Assembly: GCF_000626675.1 (NCBI RefSeq)
Contig: NZ_CP006842.1
Span: forward strand, 2,170,001 to 2,234,000
Reading direction: 5' to 3'
DNA length: 64,000 nucleotides
Origin: Corynebacterium glyciniphilum AJ 3170
GTDB lineage: Bacteria; Actinomycetota; Actinomycetes; Mycobacteriales; Mycobacteriaceae
Within the stretch, counting starts at the first letter, position 1. Every line of letters starts with the position of its first letter. Below are positions 46,106 to 55,331 of this stretch, piece by piece. The notes below the pieces were generated by a model. It was not told where the DNA came from and ran no database searches. It was given only the letters and a program-made list of their open reading frames with translations. The position numbers and the translations under genes are program-made.

Positions 46106-48018
46106 CCCGCATTGTCAGCTCCATGAAGGAGCTCTGGCCGTACTACACAATGGTCATCGTGGCGGCACTGGCGACAGTGCTGCTCTCACTGGCGTCACCG
46201 TTCCTGATCAGCCATGCCACCGACACGATCGTGTCGACGGTGAACGGTTCGACCCCGATGGAGACCGCGACCCGCACCGTCATCGCCGTCGCGCTCGGAC
46301 TGCTTGCCGCCGAACTGGCCCACACGGTGATCCACAACATCGGCGGCTGGTTCGGCGACGTCATGGGCATGCGGATGCGGCAGATCCTGTCCAACCGGTA
46401 CTTCGCCAAACTGTTGTCTCTGCCGCAGAGTTACTTCGACCGGCAGATCACGGGCACAGTCATCTCCCGGCTGGACCGGTCGATCATGGGGTTGACCCAG
46501 TTCCTCCAGGCGTTCGCCAACAACTTCTTTTCGATGATCCTCACTGTCATCGTGGTGCTGGGCATCTCCGCCTGGTATTACTGGCCGCTGGCCCTGTTGC
46601 TGGTGATCATCTTCCCGATGTACCTGTGGCTCACTGCGTTGACCAGTAGACGCTGGATGCGGTGGGAGAAAACCAAGAACGAGCACATCGACACCGCCCA
46701 GGGAAGGTTCGCCGAGGTTGTCGGTCAGGTCAAGGTCGTGAAGTCTTTCGTCTCCGAACTCCGCGAGCTGCGGCTGTTCCAGACGCACTTCGCCGAGACC
46801 GTCGATGTGACGAAACGTCAGTCGCGTTGGTGGCACATGATGGACATCTTCCGGATGGCCGGCATGAACCTGGTCTTCTTCGCGATCTACCTGGTCCTCT
46901 TTCTCCGTACGCTCAACGGGTCATTCACCATCGGCGAACTGGTCCTGCTGGTCCAGCTGGTGGCGATGGCGAAACAACCCGCGACGATGATGAGCTGGAT
47001 GGTCGACTCCGCACAGCGGGCGGCTGCCGGCTCCCGGGAGTACTTCGAGGCCATGGACGAGCTTGAGGAACCGACGACTTCTCCGGTGCTGCTCACCGCC
47101 TCACGCGAGTACGGCCCGTCCGTCGTGGACGAGCGAGAGGTAAGGGACGCGGTTCCGTCCCCGCCGGCCATCGTCCAGGAGGACGGTCGCCCCGGGGAAA
47201 CCCCGGTGTTCGAATTCGACGATGTGACCTTCGGCTACGACCCGGGCGATCCAGTCATCCACCACGTCAGTTTCGCCGCGGGAAACAACGAGAAAGTCGC
47301 CCTGGTCGGCGAGTCCGGTGGCGGAAAATCCACCCTTGTCAATCTGTTACTGGGGCTGTACCGCCCCACAGGGGGCACGTTGAAGGTCTGCGGCCACGAC
47401 ATCCGTGAGCTCTCCGCCGCTCAGTTGCGGGGCATGGTGGGCGTCGTATTCCAGGATGCCTCCCTGTTTTCCGGGACCATCCGCGAGAACATCGCCTACG
47501 GACGCCCTGGCGCCACCGATGAGGAGATCCTTCAGGTGGCTGAGCGTGCCAACGCTGATGCCTTCATCCGGAACTTCACCGCCGGCTACGACACCCTGAT
47601 CGGGGAGCGTGGCCTGCGACTGTCCGGCGGGCAGAAGCAGCGTATCGCCGTGGCACGTGCCATGTTGAAGGACGCCCCGATCCTGGTGCTGGACGAAGCC
47701 ACGTCCGCACTGGACACCCGTGCCGAGCGGGCGGTCCAGGCCGGACTGGAGGAACTCATGGTCGGGCGGACCACCCTGGTGATTGCTCACCGTCTCTCCA
47801 CGATCGCGACGGTGGACACCATCGTGACCCTGGACTCAGGACGCGTCGACGAGATCGGTTCCCCCGCTGAACTGGCGACCAGTGGCGGCATCTACGGCGA
47901 ACTCCTGCGCCTCACAGCCAGTTCCTCCGAGGAGGACCGTGCCCGGCTGCGCAGGTTCGGTTTCCACAGCGACGGAGGCTCTGAGGGGGACGACATCGAC
48001 ACCGGCCCCGAGGCATAG
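46093..48018 (+). CDS. ABC transporter, fused permease and ATPase
   Basis: Half-transporter of 641 residues with an exporter-type membrane domain (about 1-330; for example MVIVAALATVLLSLASPFLI) and a C-terminal ATPase: Walker A GESGGGKST, Q-loop VVFQDASLF, signature LSGGQKQRIAVARAML, Walker B ILVLDEATSALD, H-loop VIAHRLST. It probably works as a homodimer. GTG at 46093 overlaps the C-S lyase gene, so the two are translated together. Cargo is unknown; the pairing hints at export of an amino-acid or sulphur compound, which is inference. Confidence 0.93.
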   Translation: MRSLTRIVSSMKELWPYYTMVIVAALATVLLSLASPFLISHATDTIVSTVNGSTPMETATRTVIAVALGLLAAELAHTVIHNIGGWFGDVMGMRMRQILSNRYFAKLLSLPQSYFDRQITGTVISRLDRSIMGLTQFLQAFANNFFSMILTVIVVLGISAWYYWPLALLLVIIFPMYLWLTALTSRRWMRWEKTKNEHIDTAQGRFAEVVGQVKVVKSFVSELRELRLFQTHFAETVDVTKRQSRWWHMMDIFRMAGMNLVFFAIYLVLFLRTLNGSFTIGELVLLVQLVAMAKQPATMMSWMVDSAQRAAAGSREYFEAMDELEEPTTSPVLLTASREYGPSVVDEREVRDAVPSPPAIVQEDGRPGETPVFEFDDVTFGYDPGDPVIHHVSFAAGNNEKVALVGESGGGKSTLVNLLLGLYRPTGGTLKVCGHDIRELSAAQLRGMVGVVFQDASLFSGTIRENIAYGRPGATDEEILQVAERANADAFIRNFTAGYDTLIGERGLRLSGGQKQRIAVARAMLKDAPILVLDEATSALDTRAERAVQAGLEELMVGRTTLVIAHRLSTIATVDTIVTLDSGRVDEIGSPAELATSGGIYGELLRLTASSSEEDRARLRRFGFHSDGGSEGDDIDTGPEA

Positions 48019-48106
48019 CGCCTGGGGTCGCTGTCCGCTTGGTCTCACCATGCCAACGGGCGCCGCTCACCCGCCGAGGCGACCGAGAAGACCGTGCTGA
48101 CACAAC

Positions 48107-48142
48107 AAGAACCCCACCCCCGGATCCGGGGGTGGGGTTCTT
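48107..48142. terminator. Bidirectional terminator
   Basis: A perfect 36-base palindrome (18-bp half AAGAACCCCACCCCCGGA) lies between the convergent ABC transporter and csbD genes. Confidence 0.85.
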
Positions 48143-48163
48143 CATCTCAGCTGGAGACTGCGA

Positions 48164-48373
48164 TCAGTTGTCCTTGAACTTTCCGATGACTTCGTTCGCC
48201 TTGTCGGTGGCCTTGTCCTTGACGTCCTCGAACTTCTGCTTCGCGTCCGACTTGACCTGGTCGGCCTTGCCTTCGTTCTTCAGATCGTCATTGCCTGCGG
48301 CGTCACCGGCGGCTTCCTTCGCCTGACCGGCGGCGTCCTCTGCCTTGTTCTTGATGTCGTCGAACCCTGACAT
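48164..48373 (-). CDS. CsbD-family stress protein
   Basis: Small hydrophilic general-stress protein of 69 residues: MSGFDDIKNKAEDAAGQAKE, then Ala/Lys/Asp-rich amphipathic helix to EVIGKFKDN. The family is induced by stress and stationary phase in many bacteria, with unknown molecular role. GGAGAG precedes the ATG at 48373, which decides the start against a longer frame. It is alone and convergent with the ABC transporter across a terminator. Confidence 0.88.
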   Translation of the reverse strand: MSGFDDIKNKAEDAAGQAKEAAGDAAGNDDLKNEGKADQVKSDAKQKFEDVKDKATDKANEVIGKFKDN

Positions 48374-48450
48374 TAAAGCTCTCCTTCGCTGTTGACGTAA
48401 AAAGGCTTGCACCGACGACTGTAGTGAAACATCGACCGGTGTGCAGGAAT

Positions 48451-49305
48451 CTATGCGTAGTCGTAGAAACCCTTGCCGGACTTACGTCCCAGGTGCCCTG
48501 CCTGGACCATACGACGCAGCAGCGGCGGGCACGCGTAGGCCGGGTCACCGAACTCTTCGAGCATGACATCCGCGATGAACGCGCACGTGTCGAGACCGAC
48601 CATGTCCGCCAGGGTCAGCGGCCCCATGGGATGGCTGGCACCGAGCTTCATACCGGTGTCGATGTCTTCCTTGGTGGCAACCCCCTGCTCGACCATGCGC
48701 ACCGCCGACAGCAGGTACGGCACCAGGAGGAAGTTCACGATGAAACCGGACCTGTCCTTGGCCTGGATGGCGGTCTTGCCCAAGACCTCGGTGGCATAGG
48801 TACGGGCGGTGTCCACAGTCGCCTCATCCGTGGTCAGGGCAGGGATGACCTCGACCAGCGGAAGCACCGGCACCGGGTTGAAGAAGTGCAGACCGATCAC
48901 CCGGCCAGGATTCTCGGTGGCCGAGGCGATCGCCTGGATCGGCAGCGAGGAAGTGTTCGAGCACAGCGGTGCCGTCTTGTCCTCGACGATGGCATCCAAC
49001 TGAGCGAAGACATCCTTCTTGATCTTCTCGTTCTCGATGATCGCCTCCATGACCAGTTCACGGTCGGCGAAATCCTCGAGCGAGGTAGTGAACCTCAGAC
49101 GCGCCAGTGCCGCGTCACGGTCCTCGTCACTGAGCTTTCCACGCTCCACTGCCTTGGCCAGCGACTTCTCGATCTTCGTCTTGCCGAAGTCCAGAGCGTC
49201 CTGCGTGGCTTCCCACACCAGGACATCACTGCCGGACTTGGCCGCCACCTCTGCGATGCCGCCACCCATCTGGCCTGCCCCGATCACGCCTACCCGCTGA
49301 ACCAT
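48451..49305 (-). CDS. 3-hydroxybutyryl-CoA dehydrogenase
   Basis: NAD-dependent oxidation of 3-hydroxyacyl-CoA, 284 residues. The Rossmann motif GVIGAGQMGGGIAEVAAKSG is at residues 5-24; the catalytic and signature parts follow (SNTSSLPIQ; GLHFFNPVPVLPLVEVI; FIVNFLLVPYLLSAVRM). Homologue of FadB2/Hbd. It stands as a single gene, upstream of csbD on the same strand. The reaction may run in either direction, in fatty-acid breakdown or polyhydroxybutyrate-type metabolism. Confidence 0.93.
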   Translation of the reverse strand: MVQRVGVIGAGQMGGGIAEVAAKSGSDVLVWEATQDALDFGKTKIEKSLAKAVERGKLSDEDRDAALARLRFTTSLEDFADRELVMEAIIENEKIKKDVFAQLDAIVEDKTAPLCSNTSSLPIQAIASATENPGRVIGLHFFNPVPVLPLVEVIPALTTDEATVDTARTYATEVLGKTAIQAKDRSGFIVNFLLVPYLLSAVRMVEQGVATKEDIDTGMKLGASHPMGPLTLADMVGLDTCAFIADVMLEEFGDPAYACPPLLRRMVQAGHLGRKSGKGFYDYA

Positions 49306-49397
49306 GTGAACTCCTTAGTTTTCCGTAACATGCCAGGGCATGCTCAGTCATGCCCTGGCGACCAGCTTTCCTACATTGCCAGCCTATCCCCGCCGCC

Positions 49398-51251
49398 TTA
49401 CCCTGACCGGTTTTCGTCCGGATCGGTGGCACCAGACTCCTCGGTGTCACCGAAATGCGCAGGATCTGCCTTTCCGACGCTGCCGACGACCCCGAGATCA
49501 CCCGCCACATACGTGTTGCCCGGCACGATGAAATTGCCCTCCTCGTCGTACGTCGCCACGGGGAGTTCGTCACCGGATTCGTCATAGCCGGGGGCGGGTC
49601 GGCGCTCGTTCTCTTCCAGTGCTTCGGGGCTGTCCGTCTTCTCCCACTGCCTGGTCTTGGGCTCCGGCCTGGCGTGGTAGTCATTGTTCATTCCCTTGAG
49701 GATCGAATACATCATCACGAAGAACATGAGGAAGAACGGCAGCCCGATGATGATCGCCACCTCCTGCAGGGCTTCTATGCCGGCTTCAGGTGACATCACC
49801 AGAATCGCCGCAGCAACAGCGCCGATGGACACCGCCCACAGGACGCGCTGATACGTGGGGGTGACGTTCTCCTCACCGACCGCGAACATGTCGGTCACCA
49901 GCGCTGATGAATCAATGGACGTCACGAAGAATATCGCCACCACGATCAGGGCGAACCCGCTGACCACGGTGCTCCACGGCATCGTGTCGAGAAGGATGAA
50001 CAGTGACGATGCAGCGTCCCCGTCCTCGACGACGGGGCCGGACACGCTTCCCGGGTTCTGCCGTTCGGCATTCAGTCCTGCGTAACCGAACACGGCGAAC
50101 CACACCAGGATGAACAGCGCCGGCAGCGCCAGCACGCCGCCGACGAACTCACGGACAGTACGTCCCTTGGAGATTCGCGCCACGAACATACCGATGAACG
50201 GCGACCAGCAGATCGTCCAGGCCCAGTAGAAGACCGTCCACGTGCCCTGCCACCCTTCCGTCGTTATCTCGTCGGCGTCGGACCAGAACATCAGTTTCGG
50301 CAGCCACTCCGCATACAGGGACGCCGTGTCCATCGTGCCGCGCAGCAACATCAGCGTCGGCCCGGCGAGAAGGACGAACAACATCAGCATGACGGCCATG
50401 ACGATGTTGATATTCGAGAGTTTCTTGATGCCTTTGTCCAGCCCGGCAGCAACCGACCAGCTTGCCGCTGCAACGATGACCACGATAATTCCCACCAGGA
50501 GGAGGGTCGAGTTGTCGATACCGAACACTGTCCCCAGTCCGGACTCAATCTGCAGGGTCCCGAGGCCGAGGGAGACGGCGATACCGAACACCGTGCCGAT
50601 GATGGACAGGGCGTCAATGAGTTTTCCGGGCCAGGAGTAGATGGCCCCGCCCAGGATCGGGGCGAAGATCGAGGACACCCGTGGTGGCAGGTTGCGCTTG
50701 TAGATGAAGTACCCGAGTGCAAGGCCCGGCAACGCAAAGATGACCCACATATGGATACCGAAGTGGTACATCGTGAACCCCATCGCCTGGTTGACGGCCT
50801 CATGGGACATGGGGGCCTCATTCTGCATGGGGACATTCACCGCGTGATTGATCGGCTCCGCGACACCCCAGAACATCAGCACACTGCCCAAGCCTCCGGC
50901 GAACAGCATGGCGAACCAGCTCTTCAAGGAGTACTCGGGCTTCTCTCCGTCCGGGCCCAGCCTCATCCGCCCGAAATGACTGAAAGCCAGAGCGACGAGG
51001 AACAGCAGCGCGATAGTCACGCCACCGACGTAAAGCCAGTTCAGGTTCGTCATCAACCAACCGGAGACAGTGGAGAATGAATCCCGTGCATTGTCGCCGA
51101 AGATCACACAGACCGCGACGAAAAGGACGATGAAACCGGCGGACACCCAGAGGATGAGCCGGTCCGGTCCTCGCTTTGTCACCTCCTCCCCTGTGTCGCG
51201 GCTGGCCACCGTTTCGCGGGCGACAGGTAAGCGGTCAGGCGAAGAAGTCAC
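49398..51251 (-). CDS. BCCT-family transporter
   Basis: Betaine/choline/carnitine-type carrier with about 12 membrane helices, near 617 residues. Family signs: the TM3-TM4 stretch MLFAGGLGSVLMFWGVAEPI and the TM8 motif FYWAWTICWSPFIGMFVARI, then GRTVREF. Compared with BetP (GMGIG in the same place), the glycine stretch reads GLGSV, and one of the tandem Trp of the substrate box is Thr. A long acidic C-terminal tail (about 90 residues) may regulate activity. The start is uncertain: GTG 51251 with GGAGG 12 bases before; the TTG at 51314 is the longer option. Substrate is not assigned. Confidence 0.9.
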   Translation of the reverse strand: MTSSPDRLPVARETVASRDTGEEVTKRGPDRLILWVSAGFIVLFVAVCVIFGDNARDSFSTVSGWLMTNLNWLYVGGVTIALLFLVALAFSHFGRMRLGPDGEKPEYSLKSWFAMLFAGGLGSVLMFWGVAEPINHAVNVPMQNEAPMSHEAVNQAMGFTMYHFGIHMWVIFALPGLALGYFIYKRNLPPRVSSIFAPILGGAIYSWPGKLIDALSIIGTVFGIAVSLGLGTLQIESGLGTVFGIDNSTLLLVGIIVVIVAAASWSVAAGLDKGIKKLSNINIVMAVMLMLFVLLAGPTLMLLRGTMDTASLYAEWLPKLMFWSDADEITTEGWQGTWTVFYWAWTICWSPFIGMFVARISKGRTVREFVGGVLALPALFILVWFAVFGYAGLNAERQNPGSVSGPVVEDGDAASSLFILLDTMPWSTVVSGFALIVVAIFFVTSIDSSALVTDMFAVGEENVTPTYQRVLWAVSIGAVAAAILVMSPEAGIEALQEVAIIIGLPFFLMFFVMMYSILKGMNNDYHARPEPKTRQWEKTDSPEALEENERRPAPGYDESGDELPVATYDEEGNFIVPGNTYVAGDLGVVGSVGKADPAHFGDTEESGATDPDENRSG

Positions 51252-51602
51252 ATCATATCCGGTTCCTCCGGACTGCGACCGAACGTAGCGTCGCACCCGG
51301 ATGGTTGAGGTCAAGTGGACAACTGTTCTCCGAGTCTACAGAGAAATCTCAGGCTCATCACCAGTCTCTCGCAGACACAAGTCACCCCCGGCTCCTGACG
51401 AACCGGGGGTGACTTGCTGACGTTTCAAGAGGAGAATGCTCAGCTGCCGTATACGGGTCCTTTCGGGACGACCATCCTGGATATCACCTCAGCACCTGAA
51501 GTGGCGATGGTTTCGACACTACGACGGTGACGTTGGAGAACCCTGACAGGCCGCTGGAATGTCTGTCGGAGCTGACGTGGACCTCTGGATACGCTACATC
51601 CG
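51252..51602. other. Gap between protease and BCCT genes
   Basis: About 350 bases with the terminator hairpin at 51378-51416. The remaining sequence has no gene I can support. Beyond the protease stop, a different frame stays open (to 51484), but it looks like chance. Confidence 0.5.
51378..51416. terminator. Hairpin terminator
   Basis: CAAGTCACCCCCGG pairs with CCGGGGGTGACTTG (14 bp) around an eleven-base loop, between the protease (upstream) and BCCT gene on the same strand. No U-tract. Confidence 0.65.
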
Positions 51603-52406
51603 CTAGATGCGGTCGAGGTGTTCGCGCGTCCCGTCGAAGGTGTTGAACAGGACCGGAGTTCCGTTGGACAACGTGCCCACGATGTGACGCTTCCCGTCTT
51701 GACCGGCGACGTGCAGCGGGCTTCCCGAGTCGCCTCCGATCGCCGGGATCAGCGCCGTGATCTCCTGGGTTTGAGCATTGACCGCGAGCACGGGGCCACA
51801 GGTGCGACCCGACATCGTGCCGTCCTTGCAGACGATGCTGCCCACCAGGTTCTGACTCACCGGAACCGGGTCGCCCAGCGGCTGGCTCGTGCCACGCAGG
51901 ACGTCGTCGAGCACCGGGATACCGGTGTCGGCGGTGCTGGACACCTGGCCCGGGTTCGGAGTCACCGAGTCGTCGAGACGGAACCATGAGAAGTCGTCGA
52001 GCCCGGCGAACGGTTCGAAGGGGTTCGCGGTGCCTCCCCGAATCACTCCACCAGCGGCGACGTCCTCATTGTCCGCCAGCAGGCGACCGTCCTTGGTGGA
52101 AATCTTCACCACCGGTGAGCCGATCTCCTCCTGGTTGAGACAGTGCCCGGCAGTGACACCGTAGAAGGTGCCGTCTCGCTCAGCGACCGAATTCAACGTA
52201 CAGATCGACTCCCGTCCGTCAGCTGTGGTGATGATGATGCCGTCACCAGCATGAGTCGACGTCTCGGCCGCTGCGGTGGCTGGCAGTGCCAGGGCAGATC
52301 CACCAGTCACGAGTGCGACGGCCATCGCTCCCGCGGACAGGATTCTGCCGATCGAGCGCCGAGGACGGCGGCCGGAGCGTTCGGCTGTCACGGTTGTTCT
52401 ACGCAT
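51603..52406 (-). CDS. Secreted trypsin-like (S1) serine protease
   Basis: Exported chymotrypsin-fold protease, about 267 residues. The N-terminus is a signal peptide: basic RRPRRS, then ILSAGAMAVALVTGGSALAL and a PATAAAE cleavage region. Catalytic residues are visible: His in VTAGHCL, Asp in DFSWFRLDD and Ser in GGDSGSP. Cys pairs at ICTLN/GHC and VCK/RTC suggest disulphides. GAAGGAAC precedes the ATG. A TACAAT element about 40 bases upstream may be its -10 box. Natural substrate unknown. Confidence 0.9.
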   Translation of the reverse strand: MRRTTVTAERSGRRPRRSIGRILSAGAMAVALVTGGSALALPATAAAETSTHAGDGIIITTADGRESICTLNSVAERDGTFYGVTAGHCLNQEEIGSPVVKISTKDGRLLADNEDVAAGGVIRGGTANPFEPFAGLDDFSWFRLDDSVTPNPGQVSSTADTGIPVLDDVLRGTSQPLGDPVPVSQNLVGSIVCKDGTMSGRTCGPVLAVNAQTQEITALIPAIGGDSGSPLHVAGQDGKRHIVGTLSNGTPVLFNTFDGTREHLDRI

Positions 52407-52530
52407 AGTGCTGTTCCTTCGCTGAGCCGGGAGCGGTACGTAGGGGATTGTAGCGTGTCGCGGATACACATGCTCTCAGAGCAGAAAGTAACAGGGCCCG
52501 GTGACGGACGGTACCGGTAGCCTTGTTCCC

Positions 52531-53133
52531 ATGTCACTTCGCCGTCCGTCCTCCCCGCCGAAACCCCCGGATCGTCCTCAGACCGAACGTGACCTGACTT
52601 ATCCGTCGGACTTGACCGGGCTGTCCGCGTCGATCCAGGACATTGACGACTACCCTGCGATCGCTGAACGGCTCTACAGAGAAGGGTTCCACCACCTCAG
52701 CCACAGCCGCGTCATCGGACACGGGGCAGCCGACCGCGACCGGGCACTGACAAACCTGTTCTCCGGGCGGGCGCATCATGTCGCCGGTGCACCATTGCAC
52801 CGTGGTGGGCCTCCCCTGTCCCCGGACGCGCCGGTTGCCGTGGGCGAGGTCGTCACCGTCACCCCCGGCCGGGGTCTGCTGACCCCACTGGACTCGCCCT
52901 GTCTGATCCTGACGGCAGGTCCGTCCTCGATGGTCTACGGGACACTGCCGGGCCACGTCGAATGCGGCGAAGAGTACTTCGGGGTGTCGCTCAACGATGA
53001 CGGGACGGTCACCGCGACGGTCAGCGCCTTCTCCCGCCCGGGACGCCTGATCACCCGGCTCGGCGGCGCGCTCGGCCGTCGCATCCAGGCCAGGATGGCA
53101 TCCGCCTACATCAGGGGCATTGCCGCGTCCTGA
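52531..53133 (+). CDS. DUF1990 family protein
   Basis: Cytoplasmic protein of about 200 residues. The DUF1990 pattern is present: an N-terminal DLTYPSDLTGL, GFHHLSHSRVIGHGAADRDR, and later YGTLPGHVECGEEYFGVSL followed by SRPGRLITRLGGALGRRIQ. Biochemical function is not known. The ATG at 52531 is preferred over the GTG at 52501. It is divergent from the protease and convergent with the 2-hydroxyacid dehydrogenase. Confidence 0.85.
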   Translation: MSLRRPSSPPKPPDRPQTERDLTYPSDLTGLSASIQDIDDYPAIAERLYREGFHHLSHSRVIGHGAADRDRALTNLFSGRAHHVAGAPLHRGGPPLSPDAPVAVGEVVTVTPGRGLLTPLDSPCLILTAGPSSMVYGTLPGHVECGEEYFGVSLNDDGTVTATVSAFSRPGRLITRLGGALGRRIQARMASAYIRGIAAS

Positions 53134-53163
53134 GCATCCCCTCTGGTTCCGCGGTTTTCAGTC

Positions 53164-54111
53164 TCAGTAGCCTTTGGCCGGATCCAGTTCTGTCGGCATA
53201 CGCTCACCGGCGAGGAATGCCTTGTAGTTTTCGGTAACCGGCCCAGCCAACTGGGCGTCCATCGATGCCCGGGTGTTCGCCGAATGAGTGGTGATAGTGA
53301 CATTGTCCCTGTCCCACAGTGTATGACCGTCGGGGAGGGGTTCGGGGTCGGTCACGTCAAGACCCGCCCCGCCGAGCTGACCTGAATCCAGAGCAGCGAC
53401 AAGGTCCTCGGTCACCACGACGGGGCCCCGGGCGACATTGATCACCGTGGCTCCGGGCCGGAACGCCGAGAAGAGACCCGCGTCGAACAGGCCCCGCGTC
53501 TCGTCCGTCAGAGGCACGGCGATCACCGTGTGGTCGGCCGCGGCGACAGCATCCTTGAGGTTGTCGATCGAGACGGTCCGTACGGCACCCTCCACCGGGT
53601 GCCCGGTGCGGTTGACAGCGAGAACGTCGGCTCCGAAGGGGGCGAGCATCTCGATGAGGTGGCGGCCGATCCCTCCGGCGCCGACGACCGCGACGGTCGC
53701 GCCGTGCAGCCAACGGGTGTTCTCGTCGACATCACGCCACACGGACCAGCTGGCCGCACGGGCGATCTTCTTGTGCATGTGGGTGACGGACAGCAGCAAC
53801 GCGACGGCGCTCTCCGCGACCTGACGTCCGTAGACCCCCGAGGCGTTGGACCACCGACGGTCCCCCTCTTGGCCGGCTGTGATGACTCCCTCCGCGAAAA
53901 AACCCTCGATGCCCGCCTGGCACAGCTGGACCCATTTCACCCGATCGGGGAGTTCCGGAAAATCTGCCGGAGCGACTCCATGGCAGATGAACGCATCTGC
54001 CTCTGCGAGATCGTCGACGAGTACGGCTCCGGCGTTCTCCAACGCAGCCCGTGTCTCGGGCAGGGGGAACCTGGAGGTGAAGATGTTCAGGGGCGTTGTT
54101 TCTCGGGTCAT
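53164..54111 (-). CDS. D-isomer-specific 2-hydroxyacid dehydrogenase family protein
   Basis: NAD(P)-dependent reductase of 2-oxoacids, about 315 residues. The Rossmann motif VVGAGGIGRHLIEMLAPFGA lies near 140; the catalytic Arg is in NVARGPVVVTEDL, the Glu in DPEPLPDGHTLW and the His in TTHSANT. Related enzymes make D-lactate, glyoxylate or phosphoglycerate intermediates; specificity is open. The start is ambiguous: ATG 54111 (MTRETTPLN) or ATG 54123 four codons earlier. Confidence 0.9.
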   Translation of the reverse strand: MTRETTPLNIFTSRFPLPETRAALENAGAVLVDDLAEADAFICHGVAPADFPELPDRVKWVQLCQAGIEGFFAEGVITAGQEGDRRWSNASGVYGRQVAESAVALLLSVTHMHKKIARAASWSVWRDVDENTRWLHGATVAVVGAGGIGRHLIEMLAPFGADVLAVNRTGHPVEGAVRTVSIDNLKDAVAAADHTVIAVPLTDETRGLFDAGLFSAFRPGATVINVARGPVVVTEDLVAALDSGQLGGAGLDVTDPEPLPDGHTLWDRDNVTITTHSANTRASMDAQLAGPVTENYKAFLAGERMPTELDPAKGY

Positions 54112-54198
54112 ACATCCAGTCATACCTTCTGCCCCGTTACGACCGCCCCGGCACCCCCGAACGCACCCCTGAACATCCGGTGTCGCCGTCCGTTATGG

Positions 54199-54951
54199 TC
54201 AGCCGAGTCGCTCACGAAGTTGATCGAGGGTGTCATTGAGCTGGTCTTCAAGGCCTGGGTCGAGAGTCGGAAGGTCAGGAAGATTGCTGGGCAGATCCTC
54301 CAGCTCTGACGGGATTTCGATGTCACTGGGCAGCTCGAACGGAGGAGCCGCCGGATCATCATCGGTCGTCTCCTGGGGAGCCTGCTCCTGGGTGGTTTGC
54401 GGGGCCGGCTGCGTCGTCGGACCTGGAGCGGTACTGCTCTCGTCGTCCCCACCGAACACAAAGATAACCAGGATGAGTGCGACGGCGACCAGTGCGGCGA
54501 GGACCAACAGGATCACAGCCAGAACACCTCTGCGCTTCTTTCCCCCCTGAGGACCGCCCTGCGCGGCACCGAACTCCGGCTGACCGTACTGCGGCGCCGC
54601 ATTCGGATCGTCGTACGGCTGCTGGTAGTACGGCTGCTGACCATAGGCCCCCTGGTCGTAGGGTTGTTGGTCGTACGGTTGCTGGTCGTACGGTTGCTGG
54701 TCGTACGGCTGGGCAGGCGGGATCACCTGCGTTTCATCGGCGTTGCCGTGACGGTACTGCGGTGGCTCCGGTGACGGCGGTTGAGTGCCACCAGACCACA
54801 CCGTTGTCGGGTTCTCGTCGGGAGGGACGTCACCCGACCCTTCCCTCCTGGGGCCTTGTGCCGAGCCCGAACGGTCCCACGCCGTTGTCGGAGTCTCGTC
54901 CTCCGGGCGCTCGCCGTCCCCCTGCGTACCCCACCGACCGTTCGGGCTCAT
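54199..54951 (-). CDS. Membrane protein with QQPYD repeats
   Basis: Protein of about 250 residues with three parts: a polar N-terminal cytoplasmic region, one membrane helix (RGVLAVILLVLAALVAVALI) and a Pro/Glu/Asp-rich outer region (PSDIEIPSELEDLPSNLPDL). The N-terminal region holds three related acidic Thr motifs (DETPTTAW, DENPTTVW, DETQVI) and tandem QQPYD units. AAAGGA precedes the ATG at 54951. The layout, acidic Thr motifs plus single helix, resembles targets of actinobacterial Ser/Thr kinases, but no kinase is nearby. Family not recognised. Confidence 0.68.
   Translation of the reverse strand: MSPNGRWGTQGDGERPEDETPTTAWDRSGSAQGPRREGSGDVPPDENPTTVWSGGTQPPSPEPPQYRHGNADETQVIPPAQPYDQQPYDQQPYDQQPYDQGAYGQQPYYQQPYDDPNAAPQYGQPEFGAAQGGPQGGKKRRGVLAVILLVLAALVAVALILVIFVFGGDDESSTAPGPTTQPAPQTTQEQAPQETTDDDPAAPPFELPSDIEIPSELEDLPSNLPDLPTLDPGLEDQLNDTLDQLRERLG
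54651..54711. repeat. 15-base tandem repeat encoding QQPYD
   Basis: About four copies of a 15-base unit (core TGGTCGTACGGTTGC on the plus strand) lie inside the membrane-protein gene. Length variation by slippage is possible. Confidence 0.85.
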
Positions 54952-55331
54952 CGCCACGTCCTTTCCGTCTGGGTACGGCCATCGCCACCGTGCCCGGTCC
55001 ACGAAAAGACTACCTCACCGCCCTACTGGTCAGCGTGACGACGGACCACCCCACGGATCCGCCGTCGCCATGGGAAGATGCGCCATGATGTCACCGGTCT
55101 ACTCTCCTGCCATACCGTCGCCGGGTGCAGCGGGTCGCCAGCCCCGTCCGACACACCGTCCGGGGCACGTCAGATACTGTCCGGGGCGTCCAGGCACCCC
55201 ATGTTATCCGTATCCGGGGTTGCCCATGTACCAACCCGCAGGTCTGACCCACTATGCTCAATGGCGAGTACATACGGGAGGACGTGACTACCTCCTGCTG
55301 ATCCACTGCTGACTCACTCAGGAGAGATGAG
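54952..55331. other. Intergenic stretch before the lipoprotein gene
   Basis: About 380 bases between divergent genes. A TATGCT element near 55253 and GGAGAGAT just before the lipoprotein ATG may be regulatory. Short open frames here look like chance. No RNA structure was identified. Confidence 0.45.

Noticed and set aside
51484..51987. A frame continuing beyond the protease stop, suggesting a frameshifted longer protease
   Set aside because: The in-frame protease is complete with all catalytic residues and a normal length; the overlapping frame lacks family patterns.
54651..54711. CRISPR-like repeat array
   Set aside because: Repeats are contiguous, in frame and encode QQPYD; no spacers and no cas genes.
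55078..55287. A 69-codon frame before the lipoprotein gene
   Set aside because: No ribosome binding site, no helix or domain pattern, and it lies in a likely promoter region.
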